From positions 128,079,605 through 128,143,604 of the forward strand of contig CP136064.1 in assembly GCA_032622095.1 (NCBI GenBank): 64,000 bases of DNA. Direction: 5' to 3'. Both the position numbers and the translations under genes were made by a program. Each line of letters opens with the position of its first letter. Position 1 is the first letter of the stretch. The stretch comes from Siphonodentalium dalli. Taxonomy: Eukaryota; Mollusca; Scaphopoda; Gadilida; Siphonodentaliidae. This document shows positions 8,997-20,678 of the stretch, in pieces. Under the pieces are notes generated by a model, which saw only the letters and a list, made by a program, of their open reading frames with translations, did no database searches and had not been told where the DNA came from.

Positions 8997-9077
8997 CCCC
9001 CAGTTGGTGCATGGGGGTTGACACCTGGTCAACTCCATTGGGCTTCGTTGAAAACCTTTCAGGATATTCTAGCCAAT
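8997..9077 (-). promoter_or_regulatory. Proximal promoter elements, nanos copy 1
   Basis: Three features precede the TATA box. First is a hairpin CCCCCA...TGGGGG (8997-9017). Second is an inverted repeat GTTGAC-ACCTG-GTCAAC (9017-9033) with an E-box-like core. Third are two CCAAT boxes, one on the gene strand (9037-9041, about -85) and one reversed (9073-9077, about -121). The inverted repeat is intact in copies 1-7 and altered in copy 8 (GGCAAC). Binding factors are not known. Confidence 0.5.
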
Positions 9078-9177
9078 CGCGTATCAGCGTTGTGAAAACA
9101 TATAGTAAGCTAGTTACCACCGCAATTGACTAATTTGAATGTTGTTTTATCGTCGCTGAACATCACAGGAACCAAAA

Positions 9178-9246
9178 ATGTCTCCATCGACGCCGAAAGT
9201 CGGTAAGAACATTATCAACGGATGGTACAATGGATGGTACATCTAA
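9178..9246 (+). other. Divergent short ORF or first-exon candidate (copy 1)
   Basis: An ATG in CAAAAATGT context opens a 22-codon frame, beginning MSPSTPKVG and ending NGWYNGWYI, about 226 bp upstream of the nanos start site and pointing the other way. After eight codons plus one base, the sequence GGTAAGAAC (9202-9210) fits a splice donor (GT at 9203). It could therefore be a coding first exon of a divergent transcript, a micropeptide, or chance. No acceptor can be assigned. Confidence 0.25.
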
Positions 9247-9978
9247 TTATACACAGTTGCACACACATATCTAATATTGTTGCAATATAAAATATAAAAA
9301 AGACGTGATTATGAATATATTATTCGAAAAAACATATTTAACAAATAAAAAAAAATAAAAAACCTCATTGTGTATGAGCAGTTTGATAACAAAGCACATG
9401 ACACTGAGATGATATATATATGTCTCTCATAATTATGCATGTACGTCTTTGCTGTTCCATTTGATTTATTACACTTTTGTGAATTTTTCCAACTGTGAAC
9501 TTCAAATTAGTGGAGTAGATTAAGTCCAAATTTCAAAGCAATTGTTCAATTTGTAACTAAAGCATGAAAATTTGCACATATGTACATGTTCACATACTAA
9601 TTGATATTGGATATGGAGCCACGCTGAAATATAACGTTAACACCTCTTTTAAGGGGTTTTCCGAATTTAAAGAGCGTTTCGTGATTATATAATTTATTAA
9701 ATGTCGCAATTAATCGTACCATGAAATACGTGATTTAAAATTCGGCATATACATTAAGTATGATTATGCGATATATAATGTCACATTTTTGGGGTAAAAT
9801 TGTAACTCCCATCAAGATGGCCGTAAAAATGGTAGCCGTAAGTGGATTTTTTTTTTCACTAATATCTTAATGTAAACATATTTTATTCCAATCATAATAA
9901 CATATATACATTTGACAAAGTGTTGACAATAAAAACAGAATAGGATAAATGATTGTTGGATTGGAAAAGGGATTAAAC
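9247..9978. other. AT-rich spacer with block D (U1)
   Basis: Very AT-rich to about 9700. Block D (about 9700-9900) is a diverged relative of block C. I see no gene. Confidence 0.5.
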
Positions 9979-10074
9979 AACAAGCCCAAGGGCTTTTGTT
10001 AAGTTTGCTCCCTTTTTTTTCGCGCCCACTCTTCATTAAGTGTAGAGGGGGGTCAGACGGGAAGGAATGGAAAT

Positions 10075-10127
10075 ATTATAATAATAATAATAATAATAGT
10101 AATGATGATGTTATGATAGACAGGAAG

Positions 10128-10180
<53 letters not shown>

Positions 10181-10350
10181 AGGAGTGAAAGAAGACGGAC
10201 AGAGAGAGAGAGAGAAAAGAACATTAAATTTAACAGTGAAAAAAATGCGTTAAATTTTCATGAACACACGGCAGTTGTAGCACTCCTCCTCTCCCTTTCT
10301 CCCTCTCTTTCTCCCCCTCACTCACTCTGTATCTCGCTCTGTCTCTCTGA
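10075..10350. repeat. Microsatellites and purine/pyrimidine tracts (U2)
   Basis: Same (TAA), (TA), (GA) and CT series and nearly the same lengths as in U1. Confidence 0.85.
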
Positions 10351-11426
10351 CCTCAGCAGATTCATAAATTTTCTACGATTATTAAAATCATCATTATCAT
10401 GTTATACATATCCTGTCATTCATATCATGTACTCTTCAACTTGGCCTCTTACCCTCTGCTCTTCTTATATAGTCAATGTCTTTTTCTTTTCTGATGAGAT
10501 AACTCAACATAAGTGATGACTCGATTGTTGTTAAATCCTCTTCAACCTCATCTATTCTAAATTATGTCATAAATAAACATTTGTAAAAAAAATATTATAT
10601 ATGTTCTTTGAGGGTAGAATTAAATATTGTTTAAACCAGACCTGTGCAAACTAAGTGAGGCATACCATGACTAATTAATATTTCAACTCAATGGAACCAA
10701 AATTGTCACTTGGTCTGAAAATGGCTGCCAAGATGGCGACCAAACATGGGAAATGGTAAATATTGACTCAGCATGCCATGTAATCGCTTACAAGTTGTGG
10801 TCGATGAATAAAATTGGCTATTCTGTCTTATATACTTTAAATTCTAACATTTCTGATGCACACTGGTTAAGTGTTAACAATGTGACCACTGAAATTACCA
10901 GAATTATTGGATTTTTCTATCACAAACTTAACATAAAAATTGGCAAAAATTTACTTTTCAGGTTTTGGCCATTTATTCAAGTAAATGGAAGTATCTTTGG
11001 TATCAGAGATGTTTATTGTTTTAATCTGTCTTAAATGCGTCACACGAATGTGTTTTTAGACAAAATTACTCAAGGTGGCTTCCAAAATGGCAACCAATTT
11101 GGTAAAACCAAAAAAGATGATTTTTGTTACATATATCCCGAACATTATTCTGTTCCCAAGAGTTAGAAAATTATAACTCACTTGTTTATTACCATGTTGT
11201 GCTTAATCCAATGACTACTACATGTTTCATTCTCTGAGGCATGACAAATTCCTTTTAAATGATATACTGCAGTATGGAATTTTGCCAAAAATGTCTTCTG
11301 GGACTCTGGCCATATTTTTGAACGGAAATAGGCAGAACGTCTAAACGAAATTGAGTGAAACCATATTATGTGGCTACTCTCGACAATTAGCATGAACATC
11401 AACTTAATATATGGTGTATGTTTTTT

Positions 11427-13234
11427 TGCCGAATAACCCTAAAATGTCAATGTCAAGATCCATGACGAATTTCATAATGATCCTATCAAAGGTACGTCTT
11501 GTAGCCTTTGCCAAAGGATTTAGTCATGCAAAGAGTAAAATCCAAGATTGCTGCCATGCTTTATGGCCGAATGACCCCAACATGACTCGTTTCCATCTAC
11601 ATGTCAATGTCAACGCCCATGACAAATTTCATAATGATCCAACCAAAGGTATGACCTGTAGCCCGTGCCAAAGGATTTAGTCAGGCAAAGAGTAAAATCC
11701 AAGATGGCTGCCAGCGGCCATGTTTTATGGCCGAATGACCCCAAAATGAATTGTTCCCATCAGAGATCAGCTGAGATCAGTCTCCTACCCAGGATTAACC
11801 GCTGCCCGCGCTCATATGTTGCCCGCGCCCACACGTATTGCGAAGAAATGTCTCATTTATGTATTTGAGACGTTTGTAGGTTACAATTCATTCTGCATTA
11901 TTCTGAGAAGCTGAACAGCCCAAATTCATTTGAAAATTGTCTAGATCAAGTTAGAATGAATTACAACTGACAAAACGCATCAATAAACGAAAGTGTCAAT
12001 GACAATGTAGCTCAACTTGGAAAGGGACTAATTTCATGTGTTACAGTCAATGGAGCGATAGAAATGCGGAAAGTTGAAATGTCTAAGTAATATCAGATTA
12101 TCAACATGAAGATATATACATGTATATATATAAAGTAAAATCCAAGATGGTTGCTGACAGCCGTATGTTTTTGAATGCAACTAAAAAACATTTGATAGCT
12201 TCCATCTAGTAAATCAATATCAAGATTAATATGAAGTTTGATGATGATCCGCTGAGGGGAGTGGAATGTAGGGTGTGCGAAAGGATTTAGTCATGCAGAG
12301 AGTAAAATCCAAGATGGCTGCCAGCTGACATGTTTTATGGTCGAATGACCCCAAAATGACTCGTTTCCCATTTACGTGTCAATGTTAACATCCATGATGA
12401 TCAGACGAAAACTCCGGCCTGTAGCCCGTGCTAATGGATTGAATTTTGAAATCCAAGATGCCGCTGGCGGCCATATTGTTTTGCCGAATGATCCCAAATT
12501 GACTCGTTCCCATCTACATGTCAAGAGCCATGACAAATTTCATAATGATCAGACCAAAGGTACGACTCACTTGTAGCCTGTGCCAAATGATTTAGTCGTG
12601 CAAAGAGAAAATCCAAGATTGCTGCCAGCGGCCATATTTTATGGTCGAATGACCCCAACATGACTCGTTCCCATTTACATGTCAATGTCAACGCCCATGA
12701 CAAATTTCATAATGATCCGACCAAAGGTATGACCTGGAGCCCGTGCCAAAGGATTTAGTCAGGCGAAGAGTAAAATCCAAGATGGCTGTGAGCGGCCATG
12801 TTTTGTGGCCGAATGACCCCAAAATAACTTGTTCCCATCTACATGTCATTGTTAACATCCATGACACATTTCATTATTATCAGACCAAAGGTATGACCTG
12901 CAGCCCATACCAAACAATTTAGTCATGCAAAGAGTAAAATACAAGATGGCTGCCGGCGGCCATATTTTATGGCTGATCGACCCCAAAATTACTCGTTCCC
13001 ATCTACATGTCAATATTAACATCCATGACAAATTTCATGATGGTCAGACAAACAGTAGGACCTGTATCCCGTGCTAATCGATTGAATTTTGAAATCCAAG
13101 ATGGCCGCTGGCAGCCATTTTTTTTTCTCGAATGACCCCAAAATGACTCGTTCCCATCTACATGTCAATGTCAACAGCTATGACAAATTTTATAATGATC
13201 CGACCAAAGGTACGACCTGTAGCCCGTGCTAAAG
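11427..13234. repeat. ~160-bp subrepeat array (U2)
   Basis: Same monomer order and insertion as U1, with single-base differences. Confidence 0.85.
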
Positions 13235-15521
13235 GAAATTGTTGACGAATCACACTCGCACAGATACACGCACGACGGATACCAAGCCATGACAATAGCT
13301 CAAACTCTACAAAGTAAAGTTGAGCTAAAAATGTTATATTTAATTAAGAAAAGACACACACCGGCAGCGTTCGGACATCGCGTTGCGAGGGGACTGCACT
13401 CTGTTTTGCCGCAGCTTGCGATTTTCGCTGGCGTCATGCCCAGCTTGTTGACCATTGAACACGGGGGAGTAGAGTCTGAGCTGCATATAGACCCCTCCCA
13501 TATGTGGATTTTGTGTGTGATTATGATATATGTGTAGAACTGTATCAGTGCTTCATTTGCCGGTTGTTTGCCATCTGGCTATTGGGGCTTTCTAGAGTTG
13601 TCGGTCATTGAATCCAAGATGGCCGCCGAAACTGAATATCTGACTTGGTAAATTTTAATCAGCAAGTAATCAGGAAGATTGTGAGGTTATAGCTATTAAG
13701 TCGTGCGATATGTCATTATATTACTAATTGAATACACCATATTTATTGGTATGAATAAATTTCATATATTCAAAATGGCCGCCAAAATGGTCACCGGAAG
13801 TGTACAATGGCGCTTTTTCAGTAATATTTTCTAGATCACTTTTTGTTGTTTGAAACTGGTTAAGAATTGTTACTTTGTTTTTGCATTGTTTATATTTTCT
13901 GGTCATTGGGGCAATGAAATAAGACATTCTTGGTGTCCCTTACGATCCGTCAATAATTTGATTTTTACAGAACGCCAAAATAGCCGCCAAAATATGGAAA
14001 ATTGTGAAGATTTCCGCGGTGTACCCTGCAAATCGCTTTGTTGTGGTTGATGAATAAAATTGGCTATTCTACATTACCAACATGTCTGTTGCACATTGGT
14101 TAATTGTTAGTATTGTAACTACTGGCATTGCCATAAATATTGGATTTTACTCTCACAAACTTGACAATCGGCAAAAATTCACTTTCATGTTTGGACTATT
14201 AAAATGTAACTAACTTTGGTATGAAATGTGTTTATTGTTTTGAACTATTTTAAATGTGTCAAACCAAATTACTCAAGATGGCTTCCAAAATGTCAACCAA
14301 CTTGGGTAAAATGTTCATTTTTCACATATATCCGGAACATAATATTATTCTCTGCTGTTCCGAAAAGTTAGCAAACTGTGACTCACTTGGTTACTATGCA
14401 TGTTAGGTCATCAACTGACAACTAAATATTCTACCTGATTGTCTGAGTTCCTTATGAGGGTGGCGAACCCCCCCCCCTACCTCCGGAATCCGGCTTAAAA
14501 CTTACCCCGGCATCCGGAATACTCCATAAAAGAGAGACGGCATCCGGCATACACTTTCTTCTCAAATGATACGAGGAATTAAATCGTGCGTGTTAAAACG
14601 CAACATGTGGTGCCTAGCTATATTTACCATTTCTAACCGATTCTATTCAATCAATGTAACTTTTCCACTATTCTAGTGTGGTGCACTCGGCGTTATACAA
14701 ACTAACGTAGATTATCAACGTTTTAACCCGTCAAGCAGATGCCAGGTGGAAGTCAACTCTATCGGGGAATATAGCAAACCACAGGTCATCATTACGATCT
14801 ATTTGAACACTAATATTATTAGTCACCCTCCCTCATATGGGGCATGACAAATTCATTTTAAAATTGCAATATGGAATTTGGCTGAAAACCTCTTTTGGGA
14901 TTATGGCCATATTTTGAAAGGAAATTGGCAGAATCGAAACTGAGATGAACCACAATATGTGGCTATTTTGGCCCATTTGGATCAAAATGGATCAACTTGA
15001 TACAAGGGCTATGGAGGCCATGGTGGCAGCCAGGTAGTTACTGTATGGTCATAGGTGGTGTGAATAGGAATACAAGGAGTTGTTTTATGGTCACGAATGA
15101 TGTTAATAGATATACAAGGGGTGGTCATGATTGGGGTGTCCATTGTGAGATGCATGAGATACACGTAGTTGCTGGATGGTCATGTGTGAGGTGAAGATGT
15201 GGTGTGACTGTATGCATGGTTGCATGGTTATGTGTGGATGCACGGGTATACACGATGTGACTGTACATGGTCATCTATATGTTGTTTATGTATATATGTA
15301 GTGATGGCAAACAACCGGCAAATTGAGGGACTGATATAGTTATACAAGGATATCATAACCACACAAAAAATCCGCAAATGGTGGAGGGGGGCTATATATG
15401 CAGCTAAATCGCACCCAATCAACTATAGCCAATTCCCAAAACTGCTGCTTCAGAACAAGTTAGTGTTTTTTTTTTGGGATTTGCAATAAAACGAGAGATA
15501 TATAATAAGAGAAAGATCACA

Positions 15522-15527
15522 TTTATT
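15522..15527 (-). terminator. Poly(A) signal, nanos copy 2
   Basis: AATAAA, 215 nt past the stop codon. Confidence 0.7.
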
Positions 15528-15736
15528 ACTGAAAATATAAACATCATTCATTCATATAACATTGGCATAATATATAACATTGGTTCCATTCAAGGAATCA
15601 GTTCAATCACATGTAGTAAGCACTATACATATATGCACACTGGCAAGCACGGGAACGGATTTGCACTATATTGAATACATTTTTGGTGTACGGTTGAGAC
15701 GTACAAGTACGAGTCACTTCAGTCTCAGTAATATAA

Positions 15737-16318
15737 TCACATGAAGGATCGGGTATTTCCGCCGTAGTTTTGAGGACAGTACTTGATTGTGTGAGAATCG
15801 TCGCCTGTCTTCCTGCAGATAGGACAAACGTACCGTCTCAGAATGGGACACGTGGTTTTGCCGGCCGAGTTCTTCAGCACGTGGCAGGAGTACACTTCTA
15901 CGTCTTCGCCGTTGTTTCTGCAGAACACGCACAGAGGCTTTCTTGTCTTCTTGTTCTTAGACGCCACATATTCCTGGAGAACGTCACCGGAACACTGAAC
16001 GTCATTTTCGTCGAGCGAGAGAAGTGTTGCGTCGAGGGTTTTGTAACTTCGTGCGGCTGACTGATACACGTCGAAATCATCGAGGTCGGTTTCAATGCCG
16101 TTGCGACGAAATTCGTCGTATGCGTTGCATCTTGCGTTGTCGAGCTCCAGCAGATCGTTGGTGTGGTCGATGGTAGTAGGCATCGTTGCTGATATGTCCT
16201 TGAGAATTGTGAACGGACTGTCAATGACGGTTGTCTTGCTTTCAGCTCTTGGAACGTAATTTCCGAATGGGTTCAAACTAACGAACATTTCTTCGGTATC
16301 ATCAAGGAAGAATTCCAT
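15737..16318 (-). CDS. nanos: Nanos-family zinc-finger protein, copy 2 (subtype A)
   Basis: 193 residues with all eight zinc ligands intact. It differs from copy 1 by T8 instead of N8 and N105 instead of S105. It keeps C145 next to the ligand H146, and R190. The start is the first ATG below the TATA/initiator pair, as in copy 1. Confidence 0.95.
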   Translation of the reverse strand: MEFFLDDTEEMFVSLNPFGNYVPRAESKTTVIDSPFTILKDISATMPTTIDHTNDLLELDNARCNAYDEFRRNGIETDLDDFDVYQSAARSYKTLDATLLSLDENDVQCSGDVLQEYVASKNKKTRKPLCVFCRNNGEDVEVYSCHVLKNSAGKTTCPILRRYVCPICRKTGDDSHTIKYCPQNYGGNTRSFM

Positions 16319-16398
16319 TGTAAAAACTGTTGAGTAAAACTGAGTCTGGATACTGAATGTGATGGTACTAGTTATCGTATGGTAATGGTTGTGAGAGC

Positions 16399-16433
16399 GA
16401 ATGACATTTGCAGCCTGTACCGGTCTATTTATT
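16399..16433 (-). promoter_or_regulatory. Core promoter, nanos copy 2
   Basis: AATAAATAG (16425-16433) and TCATTC (16399-16404), same spacing as copy 1. Confidence 0.75.
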
Positions 16434-16627
16434 ACACTCTGGGCGTCCCCCAGTTGGTGCATGGGGGTTGACACCTGGTCAACTCCATTGGGCTTCGTTG
16501 AAAACCTTTCAGGATATTCTAGCCAATCGCGTATCAGCGTTGTGAAAACATATAGTAAGCTAGTTACCACCGCAATTGACTAATTTGAATGTTGTTTTAT
16601 CGTCGCTGAACATCACAGGAACCAAAA

Positions 16628-16696
16628 ATGTCTCCATCGACGCCGAAAGTCGGTAAGAACATTATCAACGGATGGTACAATGGATGGTACATCTAA
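16628..16696 (+). other. Divergent short ORF candidate (copy 2)
   Basis: Same 22-codon frame and GGTAAGAAC donor-like site as in U1. Confidence 0.25.
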
Positions 16697-17523
16697 TTAT
16701 ACACAGTTGCACACACATATCTAATATTGTTGCAATATAAAATATAAAAAAGACGTGATTATGAATATATTATTCGAAAAAACATATTTAACAAATAAAA
16801 AAAAATAAAAAACCTCATTGTGTATGAGCAGTTTGATAACAAAGCACATGACACTGAGATGATATATATATGTCTCTCATAATTATGCATGTACGTCTTT
16901 GCTGTTCCATTTGATTTATTACACTTTTGTGAATTTTTCCAACTGTGAACTTCAAATTAGTGGAGTAGATTAAGTCCAAATTTCAAAGCAATTGTTCAAT
17001 TTGTAACTAAAGCATGAAAATTTGCACATATGTACATGTTCACATACTAATTGATATTGGATATGGAGCCACGCTAAAATATAACGTTAACACCTCTTTT
17101 AAGGGGTTTTCCGAATTTAAAGAGCGTTTCGTGATTATATAATTTATTAAATGTCGCAATTAATCGTACCATGAAATACGTGATTTAAAATTCGGCATAT
17201 ACATTAAGTATGATTATGCGATATATAATGTCACATTTTTGGGGTAAAATTGTAACTCCCATCAAGATGGCCGTAAAAATGGTAGCCGTAAGTGGATTTT
17301 TTTTTTCACTAATATCTTAATGTAAACATATTTTATTCCAATCATAATAACATATATACATTTGACAAAGTGTTGACAATAAAAACAGAATAGGATAAAT
17401 GATTATTGGATTGGAAAAGGGATTAAACAACAAGCCCAAGGGCTTTTGTTAAGTTTGCTCCCTTTTTTTTCGCGCCCACTCTTCATTAAGTGTAGAGGGG
17501 GGTCAGACGGGAAGGAATGGAAA

Positions 17524-17574
17524 TATAATAATAATAATAATAGTAATGATGATGTTATGATAGACAGGAAGATA

Positions 17575-17610
<36 letters not shown>

Positions 17611-17790
17611 GAGAGAGAGAAGGAGTGAAAGAAGACGGACAGAGAGAGAGAGAGAAAAGAACATTAAATTTAACAGTGAAAAAAATGCGTTAAATTTTCA
17701 TGAACACACGGCAGTTGTAGCACTCCTCCTCTCCCTTTCTCCCTCTCTTTCTCCCCCTCACTCACTCTGTATCTCGCTCTGTCTCTCTGA
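17524..17790. repeat. Microsatellites and purine/pyrimidine tracts (U3)
   Basis: (TAA) and (TA) runs are shorter than in U1, with a different TA/CA interruption pattern. Confidence 0.85.
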
Positions 17791-18866
17791 CCTCAGCAGA
17801 TTCATAAATTTTCTACGATTATTAAAATCATCATTATCATGTTATACATATCCTGTCATTCATATCATGTACTCTTCAACTTGGCCTCTTACCCTCTGCT
17901 CTTCTTATATAGTCAATGTCTTTTTCTTTTCTGATGAGATAACTCAACATAAGTGATGACTCGATTGTTGTTAAATCCTCTTCAACCTCATCTATTCTAA
18001 ATTATGTCATAAATAAACATTTGTAAAAAAAATATTATATATGTTCTTTGAGGGTAGAATTAAATATTGTTTAAACCAGACCTGTGAAAACTAAGTGAGG
18101 CATACCATGACTAATTAATATTTCAACTCAATGGAACCAAAATTGTCACTTGGTCTGAAAATGGCTGCCAAGATGGCGACCAAACATGGGAAATGGTAAA
18201 TATTGACTCAGCATGCCATGTAATCGCTTACAAGTTGTGGTCGATGAATAAAATTGGCTATTCTGTCTTATATACTTTAAATTCTAACATTTCTGATGCA
18301 CACTGGTTAAGTGTTAACAATGTGACCACTGAAATTACCAGAATTATTGGATTTTTCTATCACAAACTTAACATAAAAATTGGCAAAAATTTACTTTTCA
18401 GGTTTTGGCCATTTATTCAAGTAAATGGAAGTATCTTTGGTATCAGAGATGTTTATTGTTTTAATCTGTCTTAAATGCGTCACACGAATGTGTTTTTAGA
18501 CAAAATTACTCAAGGTGGCTTCCAAAATGGCAACCAATTTGGTAAAACCAAAAAAGATGATTTTTGTTACATATATCCCGAACATTATTCTGTTCCCAAG
18601 AGTTAGAAAATTATAACTCACTTGTTTATTACCATGTTGTGCTTAATCCAATGACTACTACATGTTTCATTCTCTGAGGCATGACAAATTCCTTTTAAAT
18701 GATATACTGCAGTATGGAATTTTGCCAAAAATGTCTTCTGGGACTCTGGCCATATTTTTGAACGGAAATAGGCAGAACGTCTAAACGAAATTGAGTGAAA
18801 CCATATTATGTGGCTACTCTCGACAATTAGCATGAACATCAACTTAATATATGGTGTATGTTTTTT

Positions 18867-20678
18867 TGCCGAATAACCCTAAAATGTCAATGTCAAGATC
18901 CATGACGAATTTCATAATGATCCTATCAAAGGTACGTCTTGTAGCCTTTGCCAAAGGATTTAGTCATGCAAAGAGTAAAATCCAAGATTGCTGCCATGCT
19001 TTATGGCCGAATGACCCCAACATGACTCGTTTCCATCTACATGTACGTCAAAGTCAACGCCCATGACAAATTTCATAATGATCCAACCAAAGGTATGACC
19101 TGTAGCCCGTGCCAAAGGATTTAGTCAGGCAAAGAGTAAAATCCAAGATGGCTGCCAGCGGCCATGTTTTATGGCCGAATGACCCCAAAATGAATTGTTC
19201 CCATCAGAGATCAGCTGAGATCAGTCTCCTACCCAGGATTAACCGCTGCCCGCGCCCATATGTTGCCCGCGCCCACACGTATTGCGAAGAAATGTCTCAT
19301 TTATGTATTTGAGACGTTTGTAGGTTACAATTCATTCTGCATTATTCTGAGAAGCTGAACAGCCCAAATTCATTTGAAAATTGTCTAGATCAAGTTAGAA
19401 TGAATTACAACTGACAAAACGCATCAATAAACGAAAGTGTCAATGACAATGTAGCTCAACTTGGAAAGGGACTAATTTCATGTGTTACAGTCAATGGAGC
19501 GATAGAAATGCGGAAAGTTGAAATGTCTAAGTAATATCAGATTATCAACATGAAGATATATACATGTATATATATAAAGTAAAATCCAAGATGGTTGCTG
19601 ACAGCCGTATGTTTTTGAATGCAACTAAAAAACATTTGATAGCTTCCATCTAGTAAATCAATATCAAGATTAATATGAAGTTTGATGATGATCGGCTGAG
19701 GGGAGTGGAATGTAGGGTGTGCGAAAGGATTTAGTCATGCAGAGAGTAAAATCCAAGATGGCTGCCAGCTGACATGTTTTATGGTCGAATGACCCCAAAA
19801 TGACTCGTTTCCCATTTACGTGTCAATGTTAACATCCATGATGATCAGACGAAAACTCCGGCCTGTAGCCCGTGCTAATGGATTGAATTTTGAAATCCAA
19901 GATGCCGCTGGCGGCCATATTTTTTTGCCGAATGATCCCAAATTGACTCGTTCCCATCTACATGTCAAGAGCCATGACAAATTTCATAATGATCAGACCA
20001 AAGGTACGACTCACTTGTAGCCTGTGCCAAATGATTTAGTCGTGCAAAGAGAAAATCCAAGATTGCTGCCAGCGGCCATATTTTATGGCCGAATGACCCC
20101 AACATGACTCGTTCCCATTTACATGTCAATGTCAACGCCCATGACAAATTTCATAATGATCCGACCAAAGGTATGACCTATAGCCCGTGCCAAAGGATTT
20201 AGTCAGGCGAAGAGTAAAATCCAAGATGGCTGTGAGCGGCCATGTTTTGTGGCCGAATGACCCCAAAATGACTTGTTCCCATCTACATGTCATTGTTAAC
20301 ATCCATGACACATTTCATTATTATCAGACCAAAGGTATGACCTGCAGCCCATACCAAACAATTTAGTCATGCAAAGAGTAAAATACAAGATGGCTGCCGG
20401 CGGCCATATTTTATGGCTGATCGACCCCAAAATTACTCGTTCCCATCTACATGTCAATATTAACATCCATGACAAATTTCATGATGGTCAGACAAACAGT
20501 AGGACCTGTATCCCGTGCTAATCGATTGAATTTTGAAATCCAAGATGGCCGCTGGCAGCCATTTTTTTTTCTCGAATGACCCCAAAATGACTCGTTCCCA
20601 TCTACATGTCAATGTCAACAGCTATGACAAATTTTATAATGATCCGATCAAAGGTACGACCTGTAGCCCGTGCTAAAG
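18867..20678. repeat. ~160-bp subrepeat array (U3)
   Basis: Same monomers as U1. It differs by a small insertion in the second monomer and several substitutions, for example a longer T run at about 19919. Confidence 0.85.

Larger units (their letters stand above)
2525..9978. repeat. Array unit U1 (full length, 7454 bp)
   Basis: This unit is used as the reference map. Microsatellites run 2621-2898, an AT-rich spacer 2899-3260, block A 3261-3960, the ~160-bp subrepeats 3973-5780, the left inverted arm 6025-6121, blocks C and B 6122-7550, GT-rich repeats 7551-7850 and the right inverted arm 7853-7955. Then come nanos on the minus strand (8287-8868), its promoter (8949-9077), a divergent short ORF (9178-9246) and an AT-rich spacer with block D. 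For full-length units, other coordinates follow by adding the difference between unit starts. Confidence 0.95.
9979..17428. repeat. Array unit U2 (full length, 7450 bp)
   Basis: Same layout as U1, displaced by 7454. Differences are few, for example a shorter poly-C run near 14469. U1 and U2 are the most similar pair among the full-length units by the markers checked. Confidence 0.95.

Noticed and set aside
8869-9120. 84-codon N-terminal extension of nanos (277-residue reading)
   Set aside because: It begins at GTG, spans the TATA box, initiator and CCAAT box, and has no recognisable protein feature. The first ATG below the predicted start site gives the expected Nanos layout.
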